Shown here piece after piece: positions 34,168 to 47,200 of a DNA stretch of 64,000 bases. Source of the stretch: Pezizomycotina sp. ARF18 (Eukaryota; Ascomycota); the NCBI GenBank assembly GCA_002224055.1, contig AZLU01000126.1:34670-98669 (forward strand), written 5' to 3'. A program made the position numbers and the translations under genes. The notes below the pieces were generated by a model. It worked only from the letters and a program-made list of their open reading frames with translations. It had not been told where the DNA came from and ran no database searches. Position 1 is the stretch's first letter. Each line of letters starts with the position of its first letter.

Positions 34168-37100
34168 TGTGAAAGAAGGACGATAGAAGTGAAGTAAGAT
34201 GTTATGTCTCTGACGAAGGATGCTTTGATTTGAATTGACGATTTGTGTTACAGTTGAAGTTGTTTGTTTCTTGATTGCTGATTGATGGATTGTTAAGGAG
34301 TTGAAGGGTTCAGAGTAGTAGTAATTAGAAATTGAATTATTGGCCGGTGATGACATCCCGTTTTTCCTGTGACGTAATTTTATTCATAGCGAATTTTTTC
34401 GCGGGGATATAAAAAAAAAAAAGAAAAGAAAAAAAAAAAAAAACAGGCGCGAATTTCACATGGGAATCGATCTTCACCCTGCATAAAACAAGCAAAAGAA
34501 TTATTCGGAATTATTCTATTTGGTTGCCTCTTACGATATCATGGGCAGGGGGCTAAAGGTCAGATGCTCACGTGAAGGAAGGCTGTGGATGGATGACTCG
34601 TGCGAGTGCGTACCAAGTTTCTCGTTAAAATGTATATAGCAAGTGGGGCAGGCGAGATGAGGATATACGACAGTATTAAACCAATTACGAAGCTTCAAAA
34701 CATCCTCTCAGCAAATAAGGTCATCAATCGCTTCACGAGATGCTTAGAACGTCTACTGCTCATGCGGCTTCAATCAGATACGTCCACTGGCAATTCAACT
34801 CGGGACTATTATATACACAGAAGCCCTCTTAGATCCTGCTACAAAAGCTGAGCACCTTGACTCTAAGCATTTCCCTCCTGCAATGTGAAGTACTGGCCTC
34901 AATGTGATCCTCACCGCAAAAATTTAAGAAGGCGTGATGCTAAACAGCGGCGATACGCCATCAATGTGCAGCTTTTGTTTCAAAAAAAGACTTTTATGAC
35001 ATAAAAAATTAGGCGCCGAAGGCTAAAGATACCTATTCTAACGGTATATTGTAGAGATTGCCTCACTATCCCAAAACGTAGATCTAGGATATTTTATGAT
35101 GAATCAATTCTCTGTATCCGTTAGCCCAGCACTGCTATCTAGATACAAATAATTCTAGGAGCAAACTTCTATCAGTCCGGTTTGAAGCACTTAAAACCTT
35201 AATTTCGCCCACCCTCATCGTCGACGAGCTCCCCGCAAGGTCCCGGTCCGGATAGAAATTCTTGATCCGAATCAAGCCTCGAGTTCTGTCCGCCCGTCGA
35301 GAACAGTCCAGGTTAAAATATATTTCCCAATTGGGATATATCTCTGTCCACAACTCGAGAATCAGTCGAAGTCGTCATGACACCGTGAAGACGTTCCTGA
35401 AGGATTCAGAAAGGAGCTAGCGAGTCTATTCTAGAACTGGGGGGAGGGAGGGGGGGAGTTTGGAGAAACATTTATAGTGCGATATATTGCTTAGATATAG
35501 TTCTGGTCGCAGTTCAAACCATGTTGGGTTCCCTAGGAGGTGAAAACGGACTTTTTGCCACTAAAATTGCTGTTAGTCTAGTATTGAGGTGGCGGCGACT
35601 CGAGAACAAGTAGTTGGCGTGGAACGAGTTGGCTTCTTCTTCATTTCCCCTTGAGGGAGGCGAAGTGGAATCAACAAAGCTTCATTTTAGTGGAAAGGCC
35701 CAAAACTTAATGTCCACGAAACCCTCAGCCGGCGGCAAAGTAGATATGCCCATATGCAGCTGGGGTAGCCACCCGAGGCGTTCTCATATACTCGCCACCG
35801 GTAAGCAGCATCTTAATCTCCACACTCCGCGGAGTTGATTGGTGCTTGTTTCGTTTATTTCGACCCGATATTCATGGAGATATTCATGCTTAAAAGTGCT
35901 TACTGGGCTCAATATGGCCTTCCCCGCGAGAAAAGAAACTCACCTTATATCATCGTCGAAACAGCTAGCAAGGGCATCAAAGGCATCATTTCCGATGCTC
36001 CTTCTTGCGTACTTTCGAACGGCGTAGTCAGTGTAGTGGGGCGGTATGGGTTGGGACACCTGAATTTAGGTCCGGCGCTGTTTGAGGAGGAGCTTCACCA
36101 GTGACGAGCTTAAACCTTATTTTGACTCTGACCAAGTGGTATAGTCCGCACATGGTGAGTACATGGTACTCATCTGCATGCTCTAGCGGATCAAATCACG
36201 TTTGAATTGCTGAAATCGGGTGGGTTACTGGTGAGATAATGATGGACGATGTTTGGAGTGCTTGCGCGGCGTTTTCCTCAATATAATTTTTATTACAGAT
36301 GTTTAAGTAGCGTACTCCGATCTACTCAACTTCTGAAAAGGTATTTCCATAATGTCTCCGAGTCTGTTAAGATGTTTTCCAGTCACTAAAGGCGCCCCCG
36401 GTGGAATGCATCTCGTGCCTACTAGGGTGTATCCTAGAGAAATCAATGCAGTCCTATGAGAACTAGGAAAACCTATATTCTACGCCAGCGAGTACCTTTT
36501 AGCCCTATGAAGTGTTCCGAAATTACTCGCATCGCCGTCGCCAAACGCCGGCTCCTGACTCTGGCCATCCAAGTGGGTTGCACAGGGGTCTTCGTTTCTC
36601 GATCTCGTATTGTTAGCGGGGGCTTCGCCGCCGAGTTACGCCGAGGACCTACCAAAGACCACTAAACCTTCTCCTAAGACACAAGCGAGTTACTTCCATT
36701 GAACGAAAAAGCGGGCTGTGTGAAACATTAATTCTGCGCTAGGTTTTAAAAAATATCGATCTAATTACGTTTGCTTTGAGGTTCGTAAATCATGCAACGT
36801 CGGGCCGACGAAGTCCTTAGTAGTATATAATTGGCAATAGCGATGCATGAAGTAGGTTTGCGAGGATTTACATCAAAGCCATCGAGTTCAATTTGAAAAC
36901 GAGCGCATGATAGAGGTAACTTGGTAACTTTCGCAGCTCACAAGGCAGCAGAGCTAGTGTACAGCTTCAAACCTTGATATACATAATACATAAAATGCAC
37001 TAGGCAAGAGAGCTGCTATTCTGGATTTTGATTTTCCCTGAATGTAGGTATCGTCAGTTCCTCGTCGATCCTTCCTATCGTTGACAGGTTTGATTCCAGG

Positions 37101-38329
37101 GTGGTATCTATTATCTAATATCCCCATCTGACGATTTCTCTCAAAGCAGTCATTTCTCCTCGTAACAGCCCTGTAGATCACTGGCGAGTCACAGACTATC
37201 TTCTTTTTTGTTTCTGGGTCCTTTTCTTGATATATGCCACGATAACGCAAGACGTTTTGTTCGCCAAAGCGATCTTTCTCGTCGTAATATCCCCCGTGGT
37301 ACTAGCCTGAGCTAGCGGGAAACAGGAATCAGGAAGCAGGAATCGATCTCTAGGGGTGAAATATGCGGCTTTTTGCGTGTCTCTAGTCTTTAACTACTTG
37401 AAGTTTAGCTTTTACTGTTGCGAATCTCGCAATCTATCCTTATTTCACACCTTCCGTTTCGCTAATGCAAGTACGGTACTTTTACGGAGTACATTTTGGC
37501 TTTAAAGAAACCTTTGACTTCTAACTGCGCTAGTAAATAGCCTCGAAACTAGTAAGTGCTAGTCTTGAAACTTGAACTTTTTCTGCAGCGGAATGGTTTG
37601 ATGGTTCACGCCGTGGTAGAAGAAGTAACGCTAGCGACTTTCCTTCGGCCGACCGACGTCATTATGGTAAATTCAGTATATGAGATCATGGTGTAGAGCA
37701 ATAGTCGTACGTGGAATAGTCGCGCAAACTGTAAAGTATCACATCTGCGATTTGATCAAAGTCGCTCGTGTTCCAGCGGATATAATCATTTTAGCGCGAA
37801 GTCTGCAGGGTCTATAATTCCGATATGTTTATTGAACCCCGACCGGCGTTTGTTTGGGAAATCCTAAATGTTATCTATCCGAAGGAGTATTAGGATGCAA
37901 TAAGAGCATATTCGTTTACTCGCATCTTCTTTTTCATGCGATATATCTTGTTTCTCATGATTTGCTCGCTCTCCTGATTATACACCCCGTTTTTTCATGA
38001 ATTTTCTCTGAGGAACTGCCGTATAAGGGACGCGGGGGAAATTAATCGATGCAATTGAATACATTCGTATTTTTGTCGGAATAAACCAGGGAACAACCTT
38101 CAACTGTGTAACATGAAACCCGCTAATGTCGGCACTTACTCGCCATTTCCATCGTTTCTTCTTTAGAAGTAGGCAGAAACCCCATTATGATTCTCCGCGG
38201 GAATCCCCAGAAATACGATCCTATAAGAGCCGGCTGCGCCGCCGTGGCAAAACATTGAGAAAAAAGTTTTAAAGACACAAAGGTATTCAAAAAGAGAAAA
38301 TCGCGGGCGCCGCAGAAACCGTTTTGGGC

Positions 38330-38370
<41 letters not shown>

Positions 38371-39575
38371 GGTAAGGTAGTAGTATGATACATTGCTTAG
38401 GAAAATCCGAGGCGGTTTGCTTTAATACGAAGGGGAGGGGCACAAGCGGCAAGAGTTCAAATGTATCGGCTCATCTCATCCTCAAGCTTAGCGTGTTGGC
38501 GCTAGTGATGAATAAGGCTACGAAGCCGAGAAGGGGGTGTTTTTTACTCCGTGGGGGACGGGGGGTTTTAGACACAAAGAGGAAAGGAAAGGGAAAGGGA
38601 ATGGAAGGTAACGCCTTGTTGTTTGGTGTTTTAATACGGTTGAAGGGTACAGGTACAGGCACAGTACATGTGGGACGGAGCAGAAAATCGGCGAACTGAG
38701 AATCAAATCATTTTATCCCAAATATATGCCAATGCCAATGCTGTATCTTTTTTTGTCTGTCACGATTGTAAACGAAGAAGCATGAACATTTTATCATGAT
38801 CGGTGAGACATTTGGGAAAATGAGAGCCGTATGGGATCGGCAGGAAAAAGGATATTTCTCGAAGCCTTGAGGTATGGTACTTCATTTCCGTGCTTCAACA
38901 GTCATACGATCCATATTGACTAGAGAGATACCTAGAGGCTATGTTACTACTGCATGAAGCTATACAATCTTCTGAAGTATCATGATAGCACATCCAGAGT
39001 TTGATCACGTCGCATGATTTGATGAGAAACACTTCGCAGTGTGTATTTCTAGCGGTAAAAACACCTAAAAAGACATGGAGACAATCTTTGAAAGGAAATG
39101 AAGGAAATGATAGTGGACATATGGACTTAGAAATTGAGGAGAGATGAAAATTTTAAAGAACTTGATCGTGATATTAGACAATAGCATTGAAGAAAAGAAA
39201 ATACAAGAGAGTGTTCATAAACCCAAGCGGAAAACTGGGGTAACGAATAGAGAGCAAGTATAGACTCGAGAGAACGAAGAAGAAATCTAGAAGCAAGAAG
39301 AGAATCCAATATGGCGCGCCTTAATACACCGTCTTGGAGAAAACTACCAAGATTGAGGAAAACCAACGAAATGAAAAACCCGAAAGATATTCCCAGCAGA
39401 AAAAACAAAAAAAAAAAACAAAAAAAACAAAAAAAAAGAAGACCCTTGTTTTTTTGATATACTTATTCCTTGCCAAACGATGTGCATCCCAAAAATAACC
39501 ATATTAATGTCTACCAAGTGCATCCCAACGAAATTTCAAGTTAATGATGATAATGGATCAGATTCAAAACAGAAA
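34168..39575. other. Long stretch without a recognised gene
   Basis: About 5.4 kb. It contains A-rich runs near 34411-34443, a frame of 89 residues at 35835-36104, one of 98 residues (minus) at 37250-36954, and several shorter frames, none with a recognisable family. The segment 38385-38700 is G-rich on the plus strand. The two frames at 35614-36104 (ending LNLGPALFEEELHQ) are the most protein-like but remain unsupported. Confidence 0.5.
38333..38370. repeat. (ATT)n microsatellite
   Basis: About 12.7 perfect TTA units in a row, directly followed by GGTAAGG. Intergenic. Confidence 0.95.
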
Positions 39576-41287
39576 CTATTGAGGTGCCGCCCACCCATAC
39601 TTTTGAACCAAACCTTCCATGCCAGTTCGGACCTTCTCGGCGATCCTCCTGACGTCTTCCCGCCTATCCCGGCCTTCTGCAGCCCACTTCAGCCCGAGCA
39701 TCCACCTCTCCCAGTTCTCCTTCGTAAACTTTTCTTCCTCCTCGAGTTCCGCCTTCCGAGGTCGATCTCCTCCAATAAGCCGTAATACGTCCACCCTTAT
39801 TAACTTCGGCGCCGTTGTTGCCTCCGCAGAGGAAGAACAGCAGCTCGCCTGAAACGTTCCAGACCTTCTCCAGAGCAATGATCGGCGTGTCGGCCTTCTG
39901 CGCGCACGGGAATCGCGGGTTCGTCGACGACGATGGGATAATCGTAGCGAAGGAGAACACGAGCGCTAAGGGAGAAGCAAAGGACAACAGCGAGGTGTTG
40001 TCGTGAACGGCCAGGTGAGCATTGAACTCAGAGGCCAAGACGTACTCGCGTCGGTCGTATTCCTCTTGCGGGGTCAAGTTGGTGGGGTCTTGAACCGGGT
40101 TAGGGGCCTCTGTAACCGCGTCCAAAGTTAGTATCAGTTTTCCAACAAAGCTGAAGATTCGTCGTCCTGAGAGTAACGGGGATGAAGGGTAAGGGAGTAA
40201 TACGAGAAACGTAATCCTTCAACATCCATCTGACCCGCAGATCCATGCAGTCCTCGGCTACAGGTATGTTTTCCGAGATTTGCCATGTATTCCATCTCTC
40301 CTGCTCTTTGGCGTGGCTGAAGAAGGCGACTAAGAACACGGCAACAATCTCGTGGCATTGCGGCTGGAGAAAGATCAGCTTAGCGATGAGATAGTACCTG
40401 GTAACCACAAATTGCGCAATAGTTAGCGATTGGTCAGTCAAGAAATGAACCAATAAAAGTCGCAATATAGTATGATTCGTAAAAAGAAAAACGAAAACCT
40501 TTAAAGTGGAAAAGAACGAAAAGAAAAGAAATATTTGCGTGAATTCTTTTTTGGCTCCTTTTTTTTCCCCCTTTAATTAGATAGAAAGTTCTCCATGTAT
40601 GTCCGTGTTATATCCCGATTATGAAACCATTAGGGACGTTAGAACTCAGACAAGAGGAACCTCGTATTTCCGCAGAATCGGAAAGAAGGGCAGTGCCTGT
40701 ATCCTAAACGACTTGCAGATTTGCAAAAGCCCGGAAGAGCGATCTTATTTTGGATCCGCCACAAGACAGGAGGATGCGGAAGAAAGATGTAATAACAACG
40801 TGGGGGGAGGGGTTTCAGAATTTTTCCATTCTTACCAAAGTCTGTAGGTCAGGCTCCTGAGGTGCGGCGTCGGTTCGGACGGGTAGTCATCCGGGAGCTG
40901 CTTGTTGAGATCGAGATGGAAACAAAGCCTATCATAGACCTTTTCCGCCAAATCGCGGCCCGTCGCTTCCATATCGGGAGATACCGCCGCGGAAAAACCG
41001 CTGCTATCCCCTTTGCTGCTAGCGTCGGAGGGGGACGATTGTGATTCGATACTGCTGGTAAGGCTGCTGCGGCGGTCCTTGTTCCTGGTGTATTTAGCAA
41101 TAGCAGTCTGGATGAAAGGGGCGACGTCTAGCAGGAACGCCATTGCCTTCTCGTCGTAGAAATCGTCCATGGCGCTGCGATCCTCGGCATCGTTGACTTC
41201 GTGCTCTAGCTCCTTGACGGTTCTGTCGTTCACGTTCAGGATACGCTGGCGCTGAACAGGGGAAAGCTCGTTGATTTGGATAGGCAT
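39576..41287 (-). CDS. Conserved fungal protein, resembles the DUF3632 group
   Basis: Minus strand; the ATG at 41287 gives MPIQINELSPVQRQRILNVN. An upstream in-frame extension exists, but the second methionine opens the more ordinary N-terminus. Exon 1 ends at PHLRSLTYRLW. A 438-nt intron (40835-40398) joins W to YYLIAKLIFLQPQCHEIVAV. Then FSHAKEQERWNTWQI and MDLRVRWMLKDYVSRI follow. After a frame change or second intron near 40130 it reads TEAPNPVQDPTNLTPQEEYD, ALEKVWNVSGELLFFLCGG and, in the last frame, FTKENWERWMLGLKWAAEGR, ending WAAPQ at 39576. The late WNVSG and ENWERWM region resembles the DUF3632 group of ascomycete proteins of unknown function. No membrane segment or catalytic motif was seen. 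Confidence 0.55.
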
Positions 41288-44200
41288 GTTGTTGAATTCT
41301 TTATTCTTTAGTCTTCGCGCGTTATTTCCAATTGGAATGCAGAATGTGGATCCCCCTACTATAGTTGCCAGTAGCTTCTTGGTTCTAGTCTTCTTTTGGC
41401 GGGTTCGGAGAAAAATATCGGGGTCCAAGAATAGTGGGGCGAGAAGAAAGAGGAGGATTCAAACAAAAATGCAAGCGATAATCAGGCCGCGGTAAGGACA
41501 GTGTAGTATCGAGAGATCCAAGATATAGCAAAAAATCAGGTGAACATGCAAACAAGTTTAGAAGAGGGGATATATTATCAGATTATGCGACTTATGCTAA
41601 ATATATATAAAGATATATGGTTGGGCCGCGTAAGGGTCTAGTTCATGATACTTTTCGCAGAAAAGCAATGAGATGATTCGATAGAGGGGTTAGAAAACAG
41701 AGGAGGGAAGGGCTGAACAGTAAGAAATGATGAGTTGGCGTGCTCTAAAGAATTTTTTCCAGGAAAAATATCAAGAGGGAGGGAACAGGACGATATATAC
41801 AAAGACAGGAAGGACCCAACTAGCATGCTAGAAAGTATAAGTGAGTGACTGAGGAGAGAGAGAGAGATAGGCTAAAGGAAGGAACGACAGAAGTCACTAA
41901 AAGAAACCTAGTAACACGCTAGCCGGGCCCAAAGGTACTATACTTAGAGGACAGAAATACCGGAGCGACGCTAGTAACAGGTCTCCGTTTTCCTGCTAAT
42001 TATTGTCCTGCAATTTTCAGACAAAATTTTCTTCTTTTTCGTGTTCAGACAATGTATCCTTTGTCGCAGCGACTAGTAACAATGGAGCAAGCGCAGCCAG
42101 GCCAGGCCCCCCACACGCACCCTAAACTCCTTGCTAGTTTAGTACCTGTCTCTCATGAGCAGAAAAAAAAAGAGAGAGGTACAGAAGGGATTGACAAAAC
42201 TGAACATCTAATACATATTAAACAACAGAAAAACCCCGGACACAGCCCAAAAATAAGTTATGAATCTCAATCATGGGCATTCCTGGGCAATTTAGCGCTA
42301 GTGCGGTATCATCATCATTAGTATGTCATGCATGCATTTCCCTTGCGACTCTCTTCCTTTTTTTTAGGGCAATCAGAATCGAATAAGAGGAATAAGAAGA
42401 CCCGTTAAGGTCAACTTGAAGAGTTGGTTTGAAACTAGTGCCGCTAGCGTTACTAAAGAGCACTTTGGAGCAGCCGGTCGGAGCAGGTTATACCAATCGA
42501 AACGGCGACCTTAATGGCTAATGGTCGTCCGACCCGCTAGCACGGGCTCTTAGCGCAAAGAGCAAGGAATTTTGGGTCCCATTTCCCTTATCACTACGTG
42601 CCGGCGAGCACACCACCTTGGACTTAGCGTCAAACTAGAGTAGCAACTACTGAGAGGATCAAGTTGCTCCGTAAGTTACGGAGCTAAGAATAAAAATAAA
42701 AATAAAAATAATTAATAAAATAAGATCACTTGTACTCCAAAAATCTATTGAGCTCGTCTGAAGCTAGTCCGAGTTCCTGTGTTAGTTACAACAAGGAAAA
42801 GGGTAAAAAAAAAAGACAAGAGCTGACCAACCAACAGAGTTCCTCGGAGGGGCACTTCCAAAGAACAAGAGGAGGGTAAACTATTAGAGCAGATGCTAGG
42901 CAAATTAAGAGAAAAATGCACTAATAGAAGCGTACTAGCTGCTAGCAGTCGCACCACATTAGGTTGTGCAGTAGTACGCTTCACTCTCCTCAACACCAAC
43001 CTGAATTTCTCACCAGTCAACGTCGAGTTCGACCCTTCTTCTTCTTTTCCGCTTTCTTGTTCTGAGAAATGAAAAAAAAAATTTTTTTTCTCTTCTAATC
43101 TCTTTTTTGGCTTGTCAACAATGTCAAGTACTTAGTACTTTAGTTATTTGTTATTTGTTCCGGCCACCAGTACCAGTCTATTGGGATTTCTAGGTAGATA
43201 GATTACTATCCTGCACGGTAGGAAATTATACACCTATTAATATTCCACTTTTTGAATTAATTAGTTAATCCCGCCACGTAACAGCTAATAAGAAGCTATT
43301 GCTTTTTGAATAACTGGTCTATAACCATTTTGGCAACCCAACCACCCCCCTTCGCTTAGTGTCGGTTTCAACATTCCAGATTAATTTCGTGATAGACATG
43401 AAGCATTGGCGTTGAAAAAAGTTGGAGTTTCTTTTCTTTTATGTGTGTGTTTCTAATGTATTACAATCCGGGCCGTGTATGAAGACTTTTGCGTTCACTG
43501 CATGCGAGAAGAAAAAAGAGAAAGAGCGAATAAAGGTCGAATGAGAGGAGATCCTGGAGATTATCTGGATTACTTCGGACTAGTCTGACTTTGGAACATC
43601 CGACGAAATCGATAAAAGCCGACAAACTAAAACAAAAAGGAAACAGATTGACTAGATTGACCAGATTGACTAGATACTTATTTGTTCTTCATCTCTTCCT
43701 AAGTACTTCCTTCAGCCTTCTCTTTCCTTTCTCTCGTGACGTCTTCATATTCCTTCCCGCATTAATTTCCAGAAGGGAATTTGCCGACGAAAGTATAGCT
43801 AATCTACCCATCGGCGATCTCCACAGATTTTTTTTTTGTTCTGCTTTTAGCGCAAAAGCTTCATAGTGTTTGTTCATCCTTCTCTGTACCCTGAGCGGTA
43901 CGAATGTACAAGTGCAAAATAACATCATGGCGTGCTTTTCCACACAGAAAATTCTCGCCAATCTCCCCGAACGGCTGCTCGTTGTATACTTTTGGACTTT
44001 GACAAATGGGGTTCACCTGGGGTCGATGACACGGGTGTGGAAGATCGATTACAGTTAGTACGCAAGAAGTGCGCAAGACGTCAAAAAGCTAAGTTAGGTG
44101 GATAGCAAGGGAAAAAAAAAAAAAAACACAACGAGCAAGGGGGAACGAGAGAAGGGCTGATTCTGTGATTGGATTGGATTGGATTGGGTCGCCAGACCAA

Positions 44201-47200
44201 GCCAGCCAGCCATATTTGCGCAGAGGGTTGACAAAAGAGGATAACGGAATGGCCGATGCACCCCCCCCAGATACAAAAACCGCCCGTTACATGGGTGTAG
44301 TAAAGAAGTGCTTGAAAAAAAAAAAAAAAAAAAACGTGTGATGAATTTCGTATCAGCCCAATAATCAGGGACGGAATATTTTCCACTTTGCCTTCCCGGA
44401 TTAACCGTATTTACCTGGTCACTTCCGTCGTCTACAAATAGACATGCCAATTTTTTATGTATTATGTACTGGTTTACATTATTATGCATAATAGAAAGCC
44501 TTTTCCATTTGTTTTCCTTTCGTTTATTCCTTTCAATCCGAAGGCACGAAGGATATGATCCAACCAAACCAACAAAAGCCTATGACGAAACAAATAAGAA
44601 TACTTAGTTAAAACTAAATACGCAAACACACGAACTAGCTTACGAGAATATCTTGGGTTCTTTTTTTTTTCCTCTTTGTGCATTTGTAGTATACTAGTAC
44701 TACGTTACACAACAACGATCGTCAGAAGACTAGTTTTAAGCCACTCCTCTCTGAAGCACTAAATGTTTGGCTAATGACTCTAGCGCACACTGATATTGAC
44801 TAAACGATTCTAATAATCACTAGATTGTTCACTAATGTTCATCTTAGCGCTCAATTAGTTCTCTATAGCTGGGACTGATAAGACTAAAGACAGGAATGTT
44901 TTTTCATCCTTTTGTCCCTTCCTCCTTTTGTCCCTTTGTCCTTGTCTAAAAGGACCCTTGAAAACCTGCTGAGGAAATAAATAGCGCGGTATCAAGTTTG
45001 CGAGATGGACGCTAAACCTCGCAGAGTAGGCAGACCAAAGACACCTTTGGCTAGACAGTAGAAAAAAAATACTAAGTAATAATAATAAAAAAGACACAAA
45101 GCGTCGATTGTTTTATTTCCGCCGTGTTATCGTATTTTTTTTTTCTCAGTACGAGTGTGTAACTACACTTAGACAGGATTTGATCTTATGTATATCAAAA
45201 TATTCATCGGCATTTTTTCAGGAGGTTGTTAGCTTGTTCGAGAAAGGCTTATGGAAAGAGATTGATGGGTACAAACCCCGCCAGGGGCCCAGAGGGACGG
45301 GTGGGGGTCAGGCTTGACCCCGTCCTAGTCCTTATGTCAGCATGGGCGAAGTATCAAGGATCATTGATGATTGATGGAAAGTCCGTAAATTTTCTTTCTG
45401 TAACTGTGGCACTTTAGCGTCGCTTTTTGGCAGCAGGTGCGAACATGTGAGATTATTATAAGACATTCACGAGGTGGGCTGTTCGAAATTCTTTCCGAGG
45501 GATTCATTATCCTTGTCCTATACTCCTTTCCGACTGTTATTTACGGTAACGGTCTAGTCCGTGATGATCCCAAATAGTTCGTTAATACTTGAAGCTTGAA
45601 GCTTAGCTCAAAAAAGGCTCGAGACAAAACACAAGATATAAAAACGATTGCGATAGAACAAAACGATATACTTTGTTTATCGCGCAGTTCAATTTCATAT
45701 TTCGTTTAAATTCCGAATCTGCATGTAAAGTCTCTCGGATGGAGTTGTTGCGAGATTATCGAGTATCTCAACAACCGAGGTAATGAGTTCTTCGGAGGTA
45801 ATAATCGCAGACCAGCATGATACTAAGGATAATAGATCGGAGGCGAGACTCGACTCCAAACCGGCGTAGTCACCATATACGGAAAGGATAGATTTAATGG
45901 CTAGAAATACGACGCGTTATTTTGGGCTTTGATATTGTATGGTCTCACAACTCATCAGAACAGAAAAAAAACGCGCCCATTGAAACATCTAGTGTGCTAA
46001 GGCCTAGACTATCCGTAATCAAAGGTCTAGGGTTGCGGAGCGGCTCCACAATCGCGCAATCGAACTTTATTGTTGTAGAATTGCGAATTAAAACTCTACA
46101 GTCGATAAAACAAAAAGGATTCATAATAAAAAAAAACGGAGAGGGTTCAGATAGTGCACGTGTACCATGTGGCATAAGGCTGTCCGGTTCAGGTCGCGGA
46201 ATAGGGATTGTTAGACAACGAGCTGTCAGGCACAAAAAAAATCCGAATGTTCCGCTCGCAGTGTGTATATACATGATTGTACCTGCAGCCGCTGGGGTAA
46301 CTTCCCTATCCTTACCATTGAATCAAAGATTTCCACGTCCAGGAGATACAGACAATGTGTAGGTCGTGCGAAGTGTTTCGGTCGGCCGAGCCCAGCTCAA
46401 CCGAAGGTGGATTCCCCTAGCAAAACTAAATACATCGTAGGAAGACGGGTTATTCAGGATACTTGCATGCATTCATGGTAGCCTGATTTTTCAATCAGGT
46501 CGTCTGAGGTGAAGGCCTAGAACCCTGAGATTCAAGCCTACCTGTTAATTTGCAACCCAGGTATTTGAACCTTAAACCCATCGGATTCAACATGCACAAG
46601 CCCTACATGTAATTTGATTCGAGGAGAGATGGACATTTTCTGAAGGATATTTTATAGTAGTTTCTTATATAATTAGGATGAATAATTGAGATTTGGAATT
46701 CTCGTCGGAGGTAATGTCTTGTTACACAGAAAATCTCGCCGAGAATTTATTCCATTTTATATATCAAACAGTATTATAATTTAAAAGTACGACACTTCAG
46801 GTTTGACATCCGGTCAATATCATGGTCGGGTTTGAGGGCGAGGGAATTATATCACTGGTGGAAAAAAAATTTTTTTTAAGCCAGTTTAATGCCGAATCAC
46901 GAGTCCATGATTTGGACACAGCTTCGAAACAAGTGCGTCGGACGAACGACTTATATAAGACCAACACTCGGGACTTTATCAAGATATAGTTCGCATACTG
47001 CCTTAGCATTTTCCGGATAATTTCCAATTAGCTCAACTCACTCATAGGAACACAGAATGCGAAGAAGGAGCTAGTTTAAGATAACATGATATATGACACC
47101 AATACATTTACCGAGCTCCAGAAAAAGACGCGTGTCTACCCAGGAGCTAGATACAATGTCTATTCGGCCGGGGAGATTCTTATTAATAAATATTCTAAGC

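Noticed and set aside
45922-46362. 146-residue plus-strand frame in the gene-poor stretch
   Set aside because: No family resemblance, opposed by another frame, and composition like the surrounding non-coding sequence.
46470-46550. tRNA-like arrangement around a hairpin followed by a GATTCAAGC segment
   Set aside because: The anticodon-type loop has the wrong size and the T-stem does not pair; no acceptor stem was found.
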